Notes: generated by a model from the letters alone, not told the origin. A stretch of 64,000 nt of DNA from Vibrio sp. 99-8-1 (GCF_013114595.1 NZ_VTXE01000018.1:35079-99078), one strand, 5' to 3'. Numbered from the stretch's first letter, positions 15,268 through 23,266 are shown. Made by a program: numbers and translations.

Positions 15268-15564
15268 CTAGTGGGCGTGATGCTCGGTTGTTGGAGTAAT
15301 ATTTACATTCAGAACGTGCATAACACGATGAACAGTATCCCAACGGGGTTGAACTTTGCCATTAAAAGAACGATAAAGGCTCTCTCTGTTAAGCCCAGCA
15401 GCTTCTGCAACGTCGGCAGTACCATGTTTTTTAACCAAGTAGCCGAGTGCTTCAACAAAGACTCTTGGATCTTCATCGTTAAAACAGTCACGAAGAAACT
15501 CGTTGATCTCTTCTTGTGTATCCATGAAATCAAATGGATTGTAAGGGTATGTTTTTTCGCCCAT
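15268..15564 (-). CDS. Antitoxin, HI1420/HigA-like
   Basis: 98 residues. The helix-turn-helix (LGYLVKKHGTADVAEAAGLNRESLYRSFNG ... PRWDTVHRVMHVLNVNI) is that of the HI1420 addiction-module antidote family. The N-terminus (YNPFDFMDTQEEINEFLRDCFND) is typical of this clade and contacts the toxin. It begins 3 nt after the toxin stop. It should neutralise the toxin and repress the shared promoter through the palindrome at 15868-15882. The cassette lies on the strand opposite to the rightward early operon. Confidence 0.85.
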   Translation of the reverse strand: MGEKTYPYNPFDFMDTQEEINEFLRDCFNDEDPRVFVEALGYLVKKHGTADVAEAAGLNRESLYRSFNGKVQPRWDTVHRVMHVLNVNITPTTEHHAH

Positions 15565-15567
15565 GGT

Positions 15568-15867
15568 TTATTCCTCCAAGTTTCTCAGTATTTCCTTCGC
15601 TTTTTGGATATCTTCTTGTTGAGTGCCTTTATGGCCGCCATTAACCAGAATAATGACTTTTCCGTTGCGAACGGTGAAATACACTCGATACCCTTTAGAG
15701 ATGAAAATGCGCATTTCAAGCACTTCCTCTCCAACATTTTTGACGTCTCCAAAATTACCCAAACTAGCGCGAATGATTCTTCGTTCAATCGCACTGATAG
15801 CTTGCCTGTCTTTGAGTTTCGACATCCATTTAATAAAGGTTTCAGTTCTTCTGATTTTGTATTTCAT
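15568..15867 (-). CDS. RelE/ParE-superfamily toxin, HI1419-like
   Basis: 99 residues from the ATG at 15867; a longer frame from 15906 runs through the promoter and is unlikely. The start MKYKIRRTETFIKWMSKLKD and the core (GEEVLEMRIFISKGYRVYFTVRNGKVIILVNGGHKGTQQEDIQKAKEI) match the HI1419/HigB-type toxin family (phage-derived Gp49-like). Members cleave mRNA on the ribosome. Toxin-first gene order fits this family. The promoter's -10 is so close to the ATG that the mRNA may be leaderless. The cassette could stabilise the prophage or exclude other phages. Confidence 0.88.
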   Translation of the reverse strand: MKYKIRRTETFIKWMSKLKDRQAISAIERRIIRASLGNFGDVKNVGEEVLEMRIFISKGYRVYFTVRNGKVIILVNGGHKGTQQEDIQKAKEILRNLEE

Positions 15868-15902
15868 GGCTACATTGTAGCCTATGGGCGACAAGTCCGC
15901 AA
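15868..15902 (-). promoter_or_regulatory. Toxin-antitoxin promoter with palindromic operator
   Basis: On the minus strand TTGCGG (complement of 15897-15902) and TACAAT (complement of 15874-15879) are 17 nt apart. The -10 lies inside a 7-1-7 palindrome, GGCTACA-T-TGTAGCC (15868-15882), directly before the toxin ATG. A start about 7 nt after the -10 would fall on the ATG itself. Antitoxin binding here would block the promoter. Confidence 0.6.
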
Positions 15903-15935
15903 TCAACCTGTAGTGCTTATAAATAGGGAGGCCAT

Positions 15936-16247
15936 ATGAGTAGAATCATTTTTTCAAAGGCATATAGCAGTAGTCCTGAGACTCCATTACAAAAACTCAT
16001 ACTGCTGTATTTGGCAATGGAATGCGGTGAATCGGTGTGTTTTTCGCTTAGCCGCGAGAAACTAAACATGATTGCTGAGTTTGCTGTTGTTGAATTAGAA
16101 GAGGCTGAGTTAAACATACAAAGGCTTAAGCAGTTGGGCTACATCATTCCTACTCAAGCCCCATATGGCAATGAGAAGTGGTGGACGTTTAATTTCAATG
16201 CGCGAGCGGCTGTTCAAATTGCAGCTAAGGAGAGCGGCAATGAATAG
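15936..16247 (+). CDS. Hypothetical early protein, winged-helix-like
   Basis: 103 residues with an AGGGAGG site. The pattern LQKLILLYLAMECGESVCFSLSREKLNMIAEFA followed by LNIQRLKQLGYI and a W-rich strand (EKWWTFNF) looks like a winged-helix DNA-binding unit as found in phage replication regions. It overlaps the next gene by 8 nt, forming the start of the replication operon. No specific family assigned. Confidence 0.7.
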   Translation: MSRIIFSKAYSSSPETPLQKLILLYLAMECGESVCFSLSREKLNMIAEFAVVELEEAELNIQRLKQLGYIIPTQAPYGNEKWWTFNFNARAAVQIAAKESGNE

Positions 16248-16632
16248 TGTTTCAGAACGCTCCATGCTTAGAGCTATCCACCATCCGGCAAAGTCCACAA
16301 TAGTACCGAACTTTTTTGGCAGAATTTGTAATGGTAATTACAACAGAGCTGTGGTTTTAGAATTATTGATGAATTCAATCTCAGAGGATACTCAATCTGA
16401 TTGGGTGCTGTTAAAGACAGTAATGATTGCTAAGTCATTATCTATGAGTGAAAAACAGGTATCTCATGCAGTTAAGGGGCTTGTTAGTGACTTAGGAGGG
16501 ATAGTCGAAACGTCAGTTATTGGTTTAAAGAGAGAGAACGGGCATACGGTGACTCCTAAGAAGCACTTTCGGATCAACTTTGATGTTCTTAATGAACGTT
16601 ATGACATTGAGAGGAGAGGTTATCGTGACTAG
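16240..16632 (+). CDS. Hypothetical winged-helix protein of the replication operon
   Basis: 130 residues from the ATG at 16240, with AAGGAGAG before it; a frame open further upstream overlaps the preceding gene and is not used. The middle (DWVLLKTVMIAKSLSMSEKQVSHAVKGLVSDLGGIVETSVIG) reads as a helix-turn-helix plus wing, and the end (PKKHFRINFDVLNERY) resembles the preceding protein's strand. Probably binds DNA near the phage origin. It overlaps its neighbours by 8 nt on each side, so translation is coupled. Confidence 0.7.
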   Translation: MNSVSERSMLRAIHHPAKSTIVPNFFGRICNGNYNRAVVLELLMNSISEDTQSDWVLLKTVMIAKSLSMSEKQVSHAVKGLVSDLGGIVETSVIGLKRENGHTVTPKKHFRINFDVLNERYDIERRGYRD

Positions 16633-17668
16633 TTATACTCGAAAGATGACTCATGCTTTCAATGTAAAAGAGGCTGAAGAGTATGGTGTTGAAGCTGCAA
16701 TAGTATTGAACAGTATTCGATGGTGGTTAGAAAAGAATCTAGCGGAAGAACGTAATATCAAAGATGGTTATGTATGGACTTATAACACGGTTAAAGAATT
16801 GCGTATTTACTTTCCTTATTGGTCAGAAAAAAAAGTTCAAAGACTGATGAAAAAAATGGCCGATGATGGAGCAATTATCAGTCGTTCTTTGAATGAGAAT
16901 CCCTATGATCAGACGCGTTGGTATACGCTTTCTGAATTTTGTCTAAAAAAGGACGAAAATCAACCAAAAAATGACGTAAGTGATTGTAATTCTAGAAAAG
17001 ACAATTCTGAACAATCGATAAGTCAAAATTGTCCTATGCAATCCTCAAAAGTGTCCAATCTAGGAAGGACAAAAATGTCCATTCTAGGAAGGACAGATCT
17101 GTCTTTTGATCTCTACCAAGATCTAACACATGATCTAACACAGTTAAAAAAATATATAAAAAAGGATTTCGACAAAGATTATCTCGAGCGGGCTTATCTG
17201 ACATTTTGGCAGGCAGGGTTAAACCAAACCAATACGGTTCAAGCCGAAAAACTGTTCCATCAACTTTGGCAAGATTTGGATAAAGAACCAATGGAGTTTG
17301 CTCAGTTTCTCAGAGAGGACATCGAGAAGCGGCTTAGCCTAAATCAATATGGTTTTGAACGGCTTCACCCTGCAACGTATCTCAAGAACAAACGTTGGCT
17401 TGATGAGTACATAGTATTTCGAAAGGGGCGAAAGGTGAGCCTGACACCGCTGCAGCTTCAGATTGACTCTACGCAAGAGCGCCTTTGTCAGTTGCAAGCC
17501 AGGCGTAAATCGGAACAACAGAGTTTGGAACTCCATGAGCGAGGAGGTACAGCATCGCTGGTGGCTTTGGATTCTTTTCGAAACAGCATAAAAAACATCG
17601 ACGGTCAAATTGCTGATACCATGCAACGGCTAACTCGTCTAAGAACCGATAACGGAGGTCTCTCTTGA
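16625..17668 (+). CDS. Phage replication protein with N-terminal winged helix (DnaD/DnaT-like role)
   Basis: 347 residues from the GTG at 16625, which has GAGAGGAGAGG upstream and overlaps the previous stop. The N-terminal 100 residues (MTHAFNVKEAEEYGVEAAIVLNSIRWWL ... YNTVKELRIYFPYWSEKKVQRLMKKMADDGAI) are a winged-helix module common in phage replisome organisers. A polar linker follows, with the near-repeat NLGRTK/ILGRTD around residues 143-157. The central region (residues about 180-270) is helical, and the C-terminus is a coiled coil with Gln/Arg-rich repeats. It probably recruits the host helicase to the phage origin; this is inferred from position and domain type. Confidence 0.65.
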   Translation: MTSYTRKMTHAFNVKEAEEYGVEAAIVLNSIRWWLEKNLAEERNIKDGYVWTYNTVKELRIYFPYWSEKKVQRLMKKMADDGAIISRSLNENPYDQTRWYTLSEFCLKKDENQPKNDVSDCNSRKDNSEQSISQNCPMQSSKVSNLGRTKMSILGRTDLSFDLYQDLTHDLTQLKKYIKKDFDKDYLERAYLTFWQAGLNQTNTVQAEKLFHQLWQDLDKEPMEFAQFLREDIEKRLSLNQYGFERLHPATYLKNKRWLDEYIVFRKGRKVSLTPLQLQIDSTQERLCQLQARRKSEQQSLELHERGGTASLVALDSFRNSIKNIDGQIADTMQRLTRLRTDNGGLS

Positions 17669-17751
17669 ATTCGCTAGATTTTGACCGGGTATTGGATTTT
17701 GTAGTGTACGAATATTTTGTGAAATGGTGGCTACGTTGTTGTTTTGCATAG
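17665..17751 (+). CDS. Possible 28-residue peptide
   Basis: A TTG at 17665 is 9 nt after a GGAGG and encodes a short peptide ending in a hydrophobic, Trp/Cys-rich tail (VKWWLRCCFA). It overlaps the preceding stop. The ribosome site is good, but the length and TTG start leave it doubtful. Confidence 0.25.
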   Translation: MNSLDFDRVLDFVVYEYFVKWWLRCCFA

Positions 17752-17769
17752 AAACTTGGTGGTAGTGAT

Positions 17770-18147
17770 ATGGCGAGATTAGGTATGACAAAAACAGAGC
17801 AATTAATTGAAATACTGGAAATGAAATTTCCAGAAGGTTCTCCTCGAAGAGTAATTGGACGAATACTGATAACTAGCGAGGAGCGAGTATCCATTCGAAA
17901 TTTGGTTGATATGACAGGTTTATCTACGGGATCAGTAACTAGTGCCGTAGAGACATTTCGGCGAATATTTGTTGTAAATACAGTTGTCATTGATAAGTTG
18001 CAGTACCACACTATCCAGGCATCTGATAGTGCTGAAGTAATTGATATTCCAGATTTAGTGAATAAATCCTTAATGTATAATTCGCCAGATGGCTACAATA
18101 CAAATGGGTATTTTAAGGGCATTGGTTATGGCTCAATCCAGTTGTAG
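17770..18147 (+). CDS. Hypothetical DNA-binding protein, 125 residues
   Basis: Contains a helix-turn-helix-like unit (VSIRNLVDMTGLSTGSVTSAVETFRRIFVV) after an N-terminal helix with ILEMKFPEGSPRRVIGRIL. The tail is Gly/Tyr/Asn-rich (YNSPDGYNTNGYFKGIGYGSIQL). It sits between the replication protein and the DUF968 gene. Probably a regulator or recombination accessory; not assignable. Confidence 0.6.
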   Translation: MARLGMTKTEQLIEILEMKFPEGSPRRVIGRILITSEERVSIRNLVDMTGLSTGSVTSAVETFRRIFVVNTVVIDKLQYHTIQASDSAEVIDIPDLVNKSLMYNSPDGYNTNGYFKGIGYGSIQL

Positions 18148-18150
18148 GTG

Positions 18151-19182
18151 ATGGGTTTGTTAATTGCTAAAGCGCAGCCGCTAATTGACATGGGAGTGAC
18201 TGTTCTACAGACAGGCCCTAATACCCGAAAGACGCATGAGCTGGTGAAAGAAGGCCGTGTATTACTGCAGGTAATTCCAGATGATTTGAATGATGTACCG
18301 GATGGATTTCTTACTAACATTCAGATTGATAGGCCGAAGGTAAAACATCCACTGAAGGCTGACTTGTCGTTGGTACCGTTCTTTAGTCATGCGGATGTTG
18401 CTAGCAAGTTTGGTGATATAGAACATTTGGTTAGTTTTATTGGTCGGTGTCAGGCTTACGATGGGGATTATTGCCACCAGCAGTTAGTCACAGCCAAAGT
18501 AGGAATGAGCGCAGTTCGTCTTTGTTGGCATCATGACAACAAGCTAAATCCAGAACAGTTGGAAAAGACGGCGAATAGAAATCTTGTTGCAATTAGGGTA
18601 GGGATAATTGGTAGTCAGTTGGGCTTTGATAAGAATCACGCACTTACCTATGCAGAGCTTTGCTGGTGGGCGGTTAGAAATGATGTTTATCAGCACTTGC
18701 CTAGCTCAATTCTCGATGCACAGTTTGGAGTGGAAGAAACCAGAAAAAGAAATGGCGTTAATGGCCATAAAGAAACGAACGCCAGATACAGCAATGCGGA
18801 CCCACTGGAAGAGCTTAAGCGATTATCTAAGCCGGTATTAAAACTGGAAGTGAATGATGATCCTCCATTGGCGTATATGCGTAAACCAAAACCAATGACC
18901 TGGTATTGTGAGAAATATTTAGCATTTGTTAGGACGTTACCGTGTGTTGTAACTGGTGAGAAAACATCTGAAATGGTCACAGTATGTGCTCATCACTTAA
19001 TTGGTCATGGTGAAGGAAAAATGGCAGGCAAGGCCCATGATTTGTTTGTATTTCCAATTAGAACGGATGAGCACACAAAACTACATGACAACCCTAGGCA
19101 ATGGGAACGCAGATACGGTAGTCAGCTGCTGCACGTTAAAAATACAATAAGTAAGGCTTTAATGTTGGGGGCAATTGAATGA
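18151..19182 (+). CDS. DUF968-containing protein (HNH-like, DNA processing)
   Basis: About 343 residues; a GTG at 18148 directly before the ATG is an alternative start. The C-terminal third (YLAFVRTLPCVVTGE ... VCAHHLIGHGEGKMAGKAHDLFVFPIRTDEHTKLH) is the DUF968 domain, an HNH-type fold with Cys and His-His residues, found in lambdoid proteins of the recombination region. The N-terminal 200 residues are unassigned. It overlaps the following VRR-NUC gene by 4 nt, so the two nuclease-type proteins are probably made together for replication or recombination intermediates. Confidence 0.75.
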   Translation: MGLLIAKAQPLIDMGVTVLQTGPNTRKTHELVKEGRVLLQVIPDDLNDVPDGFLTNIQIDRPKVKHPLKADLSLVPFFSHADVASKFGDIEHLVSFIGRCQAYDGDYCHQQLVTAKVGMSAVRLCWHHDNKLNPEQLEKTANRNLVAIRVGIIGSQLGFDKNHALTYAELCWWAVRNDVYQHLPSSILDAQFGVEETRKRNGVNGHKETNARYSNADPLEELKRLSKPVLKLEVNDDPPLAYMRKPKPMTWYCEKYLAFVRTLPCVVTGEKTSEMVTVCAHHLIGHGEGKMAGKAHDLFVFPIRTDEHTKLHDNPRQWERRYGSQLLHVKNTISKALMLGAIE

Positions 19183-19649
19183 GTTCAGTTTTTGATTCTG
19201 CGTTAGATGCATTGATACAAAGTAAATCGTCCAAAAGAGGGCTTAAGTACAGTAAAGCGGATTCTTCACCGACAAGAGTAGAACGTGAAGCTCCTGAGCA
19301 AAAAGCGCTGGTGGATTGGGCCAATGTCACCACAATCGCGGGTTATCGCATAGGTGAATACCTCACTCATGTTCCCAACGAAGGAAAGCGAGGTCCGTTG
19401 GCTCAAAAGCAGTTTAAAGAGCTGGGTGGTAAGGCAGGCTATCCAGACCTAATACTTGATATCCCAACTAAGAAGTATCACGGCCTACGTATTGAGATGA
19501 AGCCACCACGTCAATACCGAAGCAAGTTATCGCCAGCTCAAAAAGAATGGCAGGAACGCTTGAATAAAGTTGGATACCTGGCTGTGGTTTGTTATGGGCT
19601 TGAGGAGGCTAGGAGTGTGATAGGAGCCTATTTAGACTCTAGCGATTAA
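19179..19649 (+). CDS. VRR-NUC domain nuclease
   Basis: 156 residues. The VRR-NUC core is visible: EQKALVDWANV, then HVPNEGKRGPLAQKQFKELGGKAGYPDLILDIPTKKYHGLRIEMKPP, with the catalytic pattern E...PD...E-x-K (Glu/Lys replaced by EMK), and SPAQKEWQERLNKVGYLAVVCYGLEEA. VRR-NUC proteins resolve branched DNA or act with helicases. An N-terminal 40-residue basic tail precedes the domain. It is the last gene of the replication block and overlaps the DUF968 gene. Confidence 0.88.
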   Translation: MSSVFDSALDALIQSKSSKRGLKYSKADSSPTRVEREAPEQKALVDWANVTTIAGYRIGEYLTHVPNEGKRGPLAQKQFKELGGKAGYPDLILDIPTKKYHGLRIEMKPPRQYRSKLSPAQKEWQERLNKVGYLAVVCYGLEEARSVIGAYLDSSD

Positions 19650-19733
19650 TTTTACTATATGAATATTGATCATTAACACCTACTCATAAAAAAGTTATAT
19701 TGTTGTTTTATAATGAACTAAGTGAATATAAGA

Positions 19734-20207
19734 ATGAAATTAAAGCAGTTGGCGTTATTTTTTTTATTAGCACTGATGGCATCCAAGTCGATGGGCAATA
19801 CTTCAAAGGACATATGTAATAGCTTGAAGCCAGAGGTAAGTGTGTTGCAGGAACAACTCCCCATCCGGATTGATTATGTAACATCTTTAATTGGTGTTCA
19901 GGCTATATATTTAAGTTCTACTTGTTTAATTAATTATAATTATCTTGTAGATACTGAAGTCTATGTGAAAGATGTTTCCAAGCATGCGGGCCTCACCATG
20001 GAAGAGAGTATCGAGTGGCTTAAAACGGATGAAGCTTACGCATCGATGAAAGAGAACTTTACAGTGGTGGCAACTGGGGCTGTAGATTCAACAATGACTG
20101 AGTTGAAAAAATATAAGGGAATAAAAATCCTTTTTAACTATAGTTTTGATGATTTATCTATAACTCCAGTTATAGCAACAGGTTTTGATTCAACTGGAGA
20201 GAAATGA
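19734..20207 (+). CDS. Secreted hypothetical protein
   Basis: 157 residues from the ATG at 19734 (a GTG at 19722 is the alternative). A signal peptide (MKLKQLALFFLLALMASKSMG) precedes a mature domain with two Cys (CNSLKP ... SSTCLINYN), which may form a periplasmic disulfide. No family recognised. It starts accessory island 2, between the replication genes and the late regulator, where secreted accessory proteins are common. Confidence 0.6.
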   Translation: MKLKQLALFFLLALMASKSMGNTSKDICNSLKPEVSVLQEQLPIRIDYVTSLIGVQAIYLSSTCLINYNYLVDTEVYVKDVSKHAGLTMEESIEWLKTDEAYASMKENFTVVATGAVDSTMTELKKYKGIKILFNYSFDDLSITPVIATGFDSTGEK

Positions 20208-20367
20208 TATTTCTTAGATTGGAATTTCAGCCCTCTACTGAGTCTGATAGCTATCTGTGCTGGGCTAAGAAAAGGAGAAAATAGGCATGGACTTGTCATA
20301 GGTGCTGTGTTTATAACCAGTGTGTGATAAATTGGTTATAAGTTAGCTTGTTCAACGAGAGGTATAT

Positions 20368-20598
20368 ATGGCAAAAAGTAGAAGTGAACGATTAGGCGAT
20401 TATTACGCTAATCGTTCACATATTGTTGGTTCTGAAGCGTGGTTAACAGACGAAGAGTTGGCAGTAAAGGAACGCATTGAAGAGCGAGAAAATCCAAATC
20501 ACCCCAATAACTCTCCTGAGGCTAAAGCCGCTAGAGAAAGGTATATAGATGAGTTGCTAGGTAAACCAGTGAAGCTGTATGAGAATATTAGGGGTTGA
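20368..20598 (+). CDS. Hypothetical hydrophilic protein, 76 residues
   Basis: ATG with GAGAGG upstream. Highly charged (RSERLGDYYANRSH; LAVKERIEERENPNHPNNSPEAKAARERYIDELLG), probably helical, with no membrane or signal sequence. It resembles small phage accessory proteins but has no assigned family. Confidence 0.55.
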   Translation: MAKSRSERLGDYYANRSHIVGSEAWLTDEELAVKERIEERENPNHPNNSPEAKAARERYIDELLGKPVKLYENIRG

Positions 20599-20807
20599 GG
20601 TTGAATGTTTGTTATTGGTTTCACAATAGAAGAAACAGTGTCTAAATACATTACTGCATCGAGACTTTCTGTTGCAGTTAAAGCTTAAGCCTTGCATTAA
20701 CTAAGGCTGGTCAAATTATAGGGTGTTATACTATTAAAAAGTAAGCTGAAATACGCGGAAAGAACTAAAATTAAAGTTGATAAAAGTTTTAAGGGGTTGA
20801 AAACTCT
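20599..20807. other. Intergenic region before the HD-GYP gene
   Basis: A 27-codon frame starts at 20605 (MFVIGFTIEETVSKYI) with GAGG upstream and ends at 20688; coding status is unclear. Downstream sequence is AT-rich and probably holds the HD-GYP promoter. An AAGGGG site lies 12 nt before the ATG at 20808. Confidence 0.3.
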
Positions 20808-21932
20808 ATGAGTATGGATTTGCTTGCGAGAAACAAATATCTAACGAGTCATGACTTCTACCGAGATCTTATTGATTTCTTGGTGCAAGAAGCTAAGAGC
20901 GATATCGGATATTTCCATTTCTACTCTTATACTAACGAAGAAATCGTATTAAATGTTTGGTCGACCTCTGTTTTAGAGCATTGCCATTCCAGTCATGAAA
21001 CCCACTACCCACTATCATCTGCAGGCATATGGGCAGATAGTATAAGAACTAAAAAGCCCGTAATACACAACGACTATGATGAAAATTATTCTAAGGGTGA
21101 CTCTTTACCAAAAGGTCACATAAAACTAACCCATCACTTCAGTCTTCCCGTAATCCAAAACAATGACGTAGTTGCAGTCATTGGTATAGGCAACAACAAC
21201 ACACCATACACTCATGATTTCGTAAATCAGTTTTACAGTATGATTAATGCCATATGGCCTCAGGTACAAATAAAGGCAAGTAAGATCGAATCTGGATTTG
21301 CTAAAAATCAGCTAGAGTTTGATTCTTCTACCCCGATCACGATTATGACTAATATGCTAGGCGCAATATCTCACGCACTTGAAATTCGTGATGAGTACAC
21401 TTCCTCTCACCAGCGTAATGTCGCTCATATATGCGGTCTTATAGCTGATAAGCTTTCACTAGAAGGCTCAGTTAAAGAAGGGCTAGTAATTGGAGCATTG
21501 GTTCATGATATCGGGAAAATCACGATTCCGTCTCAAATATTAAATAAGCCTGGGAAGCTCATGCCAGAAGAGTACAAGTTACTCCAAAGTCATGCAGAAG
21601 TAGGAGTAAAGATTTTTAACAAAGTATTTTTTCCTTGGCCAATCGTTGACATGATCGAACAGCATCATGAAAGGTTGGATGGCTCAGGCTATCCAAACGG
21701 AATCAAAAGAAATGAAATTTTGCTTGAGGCTCGGATTATAGCTGTTGCAGATACCTTCGATGCTATGGCTAGTGACCGCCCATATAGAAAGGCTGTTGGA
21801 GCTGCGAAAGCTATAGATGTACTACAACAAGGTCGAAATAAACTATACGACCCCTATGTAGTGGACGCTTTTTTTAAGTGCTACGAAGAAGATGAGACTT
21901 TAGGTAGGTTGTATACACCTGTTAATTTTTAA
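20808..21932 (+). CDS. GAF plus HD-GYP cyclic-di-GMP phosphodiesterase
   Basis: 374 residues, soluble. Residues about 10-155 form a GAF-like sensor (DLIDFLVQEAKSDIGYFHFYS ... LPVIQNNDVVAVIGIGNN). Residues about 180-365 are an HD-GYP domain: H-D at 233-234 (VHDIGK), then HAEVG, and HH-ERLDGSGYPNG from residue 286, with GYP intact, followed by DTFDAMASDRPYR. These residues predict hydrolysis of c-di-GMP through a metal centre. It lies alone in accessory island 2. Together with the diguanylate cyclase at 6544-8154 the prophage has both synthesis and breakdown of the second messenger. Confidence 0.93.
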   Translation: MSMDLLARNKYLTSHDFYRDLIDFLVQEAKSDIGYFHFYSYTNEEIVLNVWSTSVLEHCHSSHETHYPLSSAGIWADSIRTKKPVIHNDYDENYSKGDSLPKGHIKLTHHFSLPVIQNNDVVAVIGIGNNNTPYTHDFVNQFYSMINAIWPQVQIKASKIESGFAKNQLEFDSSTPITIMTNMLGAISHALEIRDEYTSSHQRNVAHICGLIADKLSLEGSVKEGLVIGALVHDIGKITIPSQILNKPGKLMPEEYKLLQSHAEVGVKIFNKVFFPWPIVDMIEQHHERLDGSGYPNGIKRNEILLEARIIAVADTFDAMASDRPYRKAVGAAKAIDVLQQGRNKLYDPYVVDAFFKCYEEDETLGRLYTPVNF

Positions 21933-22308
21933 TAAAAATCTGGTATGTGAACTAATCCGTTCCATCCTAATTTAGTAATATAACTGTAAGCGCTTAATTC
22001 TCGACATCATTCCCATTTAAACCCAAGCCCTGATAATGACAACAGTCATTATCTATGGAGGCTTTTATGTCATCTCTACAACAAACTTGGCAGCATCGTG
22101 TCGAGGCATCTGCCTTTGGTGTGGATATCGGGGTCTATTAGGAATAAACAATCACATAACATGTGCATATATCGAAGGTTCCAAGATACTTTTTCTGATG
22201 TGATATGATTTAGTAGAGCTAACGCATTTCTGTCTAGAGGTGAGTTTAATCAGAAGCTTATTTCCAAATTCATGCCCAATTCCGTACAGCGAGAATATGG
22301 CTACCACC
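21933..22308. other. Intergenic region between HD-GYP gene and Q leader
   Basis: Contains a possible 24-codon gene at 22067-22141 with a GGAGG site (MSSLQQTWQHRVEASAFGV...), which looks like the start of a lost gene. A TGACAACAGTCATTATC imperfect palindrome sits at about 22037-22053. On the minus strand 22205-22330 has an open frame without start support. No other feature seen. Confidence 0.35.
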
Positions 22309-22503
22309 CTTGTCACATTTTCCTAAATTTCAATTCTGTAGCATCTGGTTTCTACATGAAATCGGGTGCTCGCAATTACTCATTTCATTAAGCCTACCTG
22401 TGCAAGGGTAGGCTCTTTCTTTAAGCGATACTCTTGAATACGTAAGGAAAACGGAAATGGGGACTTCGATAGAGCTTCTTACTCGTTTGCATTCAGCAAA
22501 AAC
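22309..22503 (+). repeat. Q leader and Q start region (parent copy of the inverted duplicate)
   Basis: Contains a terminator hairpin, the AAGGA ribosome site and the first codons of the Q-like gene. Its reverse complement lies at 6300-6494 with about 98% identity. Because this copy has functional context, it is taken as the source. Confidence 0.9.
22391..22422 (+). terminator. Terminator in the Q leader
   Basis: AGCCTACC (22391-22398) pairs with GGTAGGCT (22407-22414), followed by CTTTCTTT. It lies about 40 nt before the Q start codon, so it either ends upstream transcripts or acts as an attenuator controlling Q. Confidence 0.6.
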
Positions 22504-23251
22504 GGTCAACTGGGAAAGTGTTTCTGGCCGCAGTAGTTTAACTGCCGATGTAATAAACGGAGCCATTGCATTAGCTGAGAAGAACAACACGATTGGTTCT
22601 TATATTGTCAAAGCCAAATATCTGGATGATATTCAGGCATTACAAAAACTAAATGCGATATTAAATAAGCTGGTGGATGATGAAAACATTCCACCCAGAA
22701 TCCGTCCTGCACTGGCTGATTTGATTTATCGTGTACTTTTGGAGAAGCCGTTAAAGCCACAGTATCGCCGAGTAATTTCAGCTTGGAGTCGATATGGTAA
22801 TCGAGCTAATCGCTCTCAGAAAATCATCTCTGATTATCAAAAAGCAATTAAGTCACTAAAAAATGCCAAGAAGATTAAGGTAACAGAAAAAGAGCGCGAA
22901 CAAGTACAGGTACAGATTGATTTACTAAAAAGAAGAGCTGATTCAGAGCGAAATCAATTGAGAAAATACGCTGAAGAAAAAGCACTGTCGACGATCGCTT
23001 GCCCCAGATGCAGAACAGTAGGTTCTCATCGTGGTGGAACATGCGGCACTTGTGATGGCAAAGGAGTGTTCAAACAAAGCTCAGAGCATATGTACAATCA
23101 TTTCCGTCATTGTGATGTCAGAGTGTCCAAGTCTCAATTTATTGAAGATATTTACCCTATGATTGAGCGTACGCTAAATGAGTTGTATAGCCGAGAATCA
23201 GATGTCATTAAAGCTATTGATAAAAACCTTGCTTTAGAGCGTATGGTATAG
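22457..23251 (+). CDS. Q-like late antitermination protein
   Basis: 264 residues, with AAGGA 9 nt before the ATG. The zinc-finger signature is C182-P-R-C185 and C196-G-T-C199, inside IACPRCRTVGSHRGG-TCGTCDGKG, as in lambdoid Q antiterminators; a long helical basic stretch precedes it. It sits immediately before the lysis genes, the position of Q in lambdoid phages. It probably modifies RNA polymerase so that late transcripts read through the terminators at 23.3 kb and beyond. Its leader and first 15 codons are duplicated in inverted orientation at 6300-6494. Confidence 0.75.
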   Translation: MGTSIELLTRLHSAKTVNWESVSGRSSLTADVINGAIALAEKNNTIGSYIVKAKYLDDIQALQKLNAILNKLVDDENIPPRIRPALADLIYRVLLEKPLKPQYRRVISAWSRYGNRANRSQKIISDYQKAIKSLKNAKKIKVTEKEREQVQVQIDLLKRRADSERNQLRKYAEEKALSTIACPRCRTVGSHRGGTCGTCDGKGVFKQSSEHMYNHFRHCDVRVSKSQFIEDIYPMIERTLNELYSRESDVIKAIDKNLALERMV

Positions 23252-23266
23252 GGTGACATTTGCGAT

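Noticed and set aside
15256..15939. Long plus-strand frame continuing from the methyltransferase-like start through the toxin-antitoxin region
   Set aside because: It is antisense to two well-recognised TA genes, and its residues beyond about 20 resemble nothing; the frame is open by chance.
20605..20688. 27-residue peptide before the HD-GYP gene as a confident gene
   Set aside because: Ribosome site is modest and no homologue is recognised; left only as a note in the intergenic entry.
22330..22590. Minus-strand frame matching the chimeric peptide at 6258-6473
   Set aside because: The match is due to the 195-bp DNA repeat; the frame is antisense to the Q-like gene and its leader.
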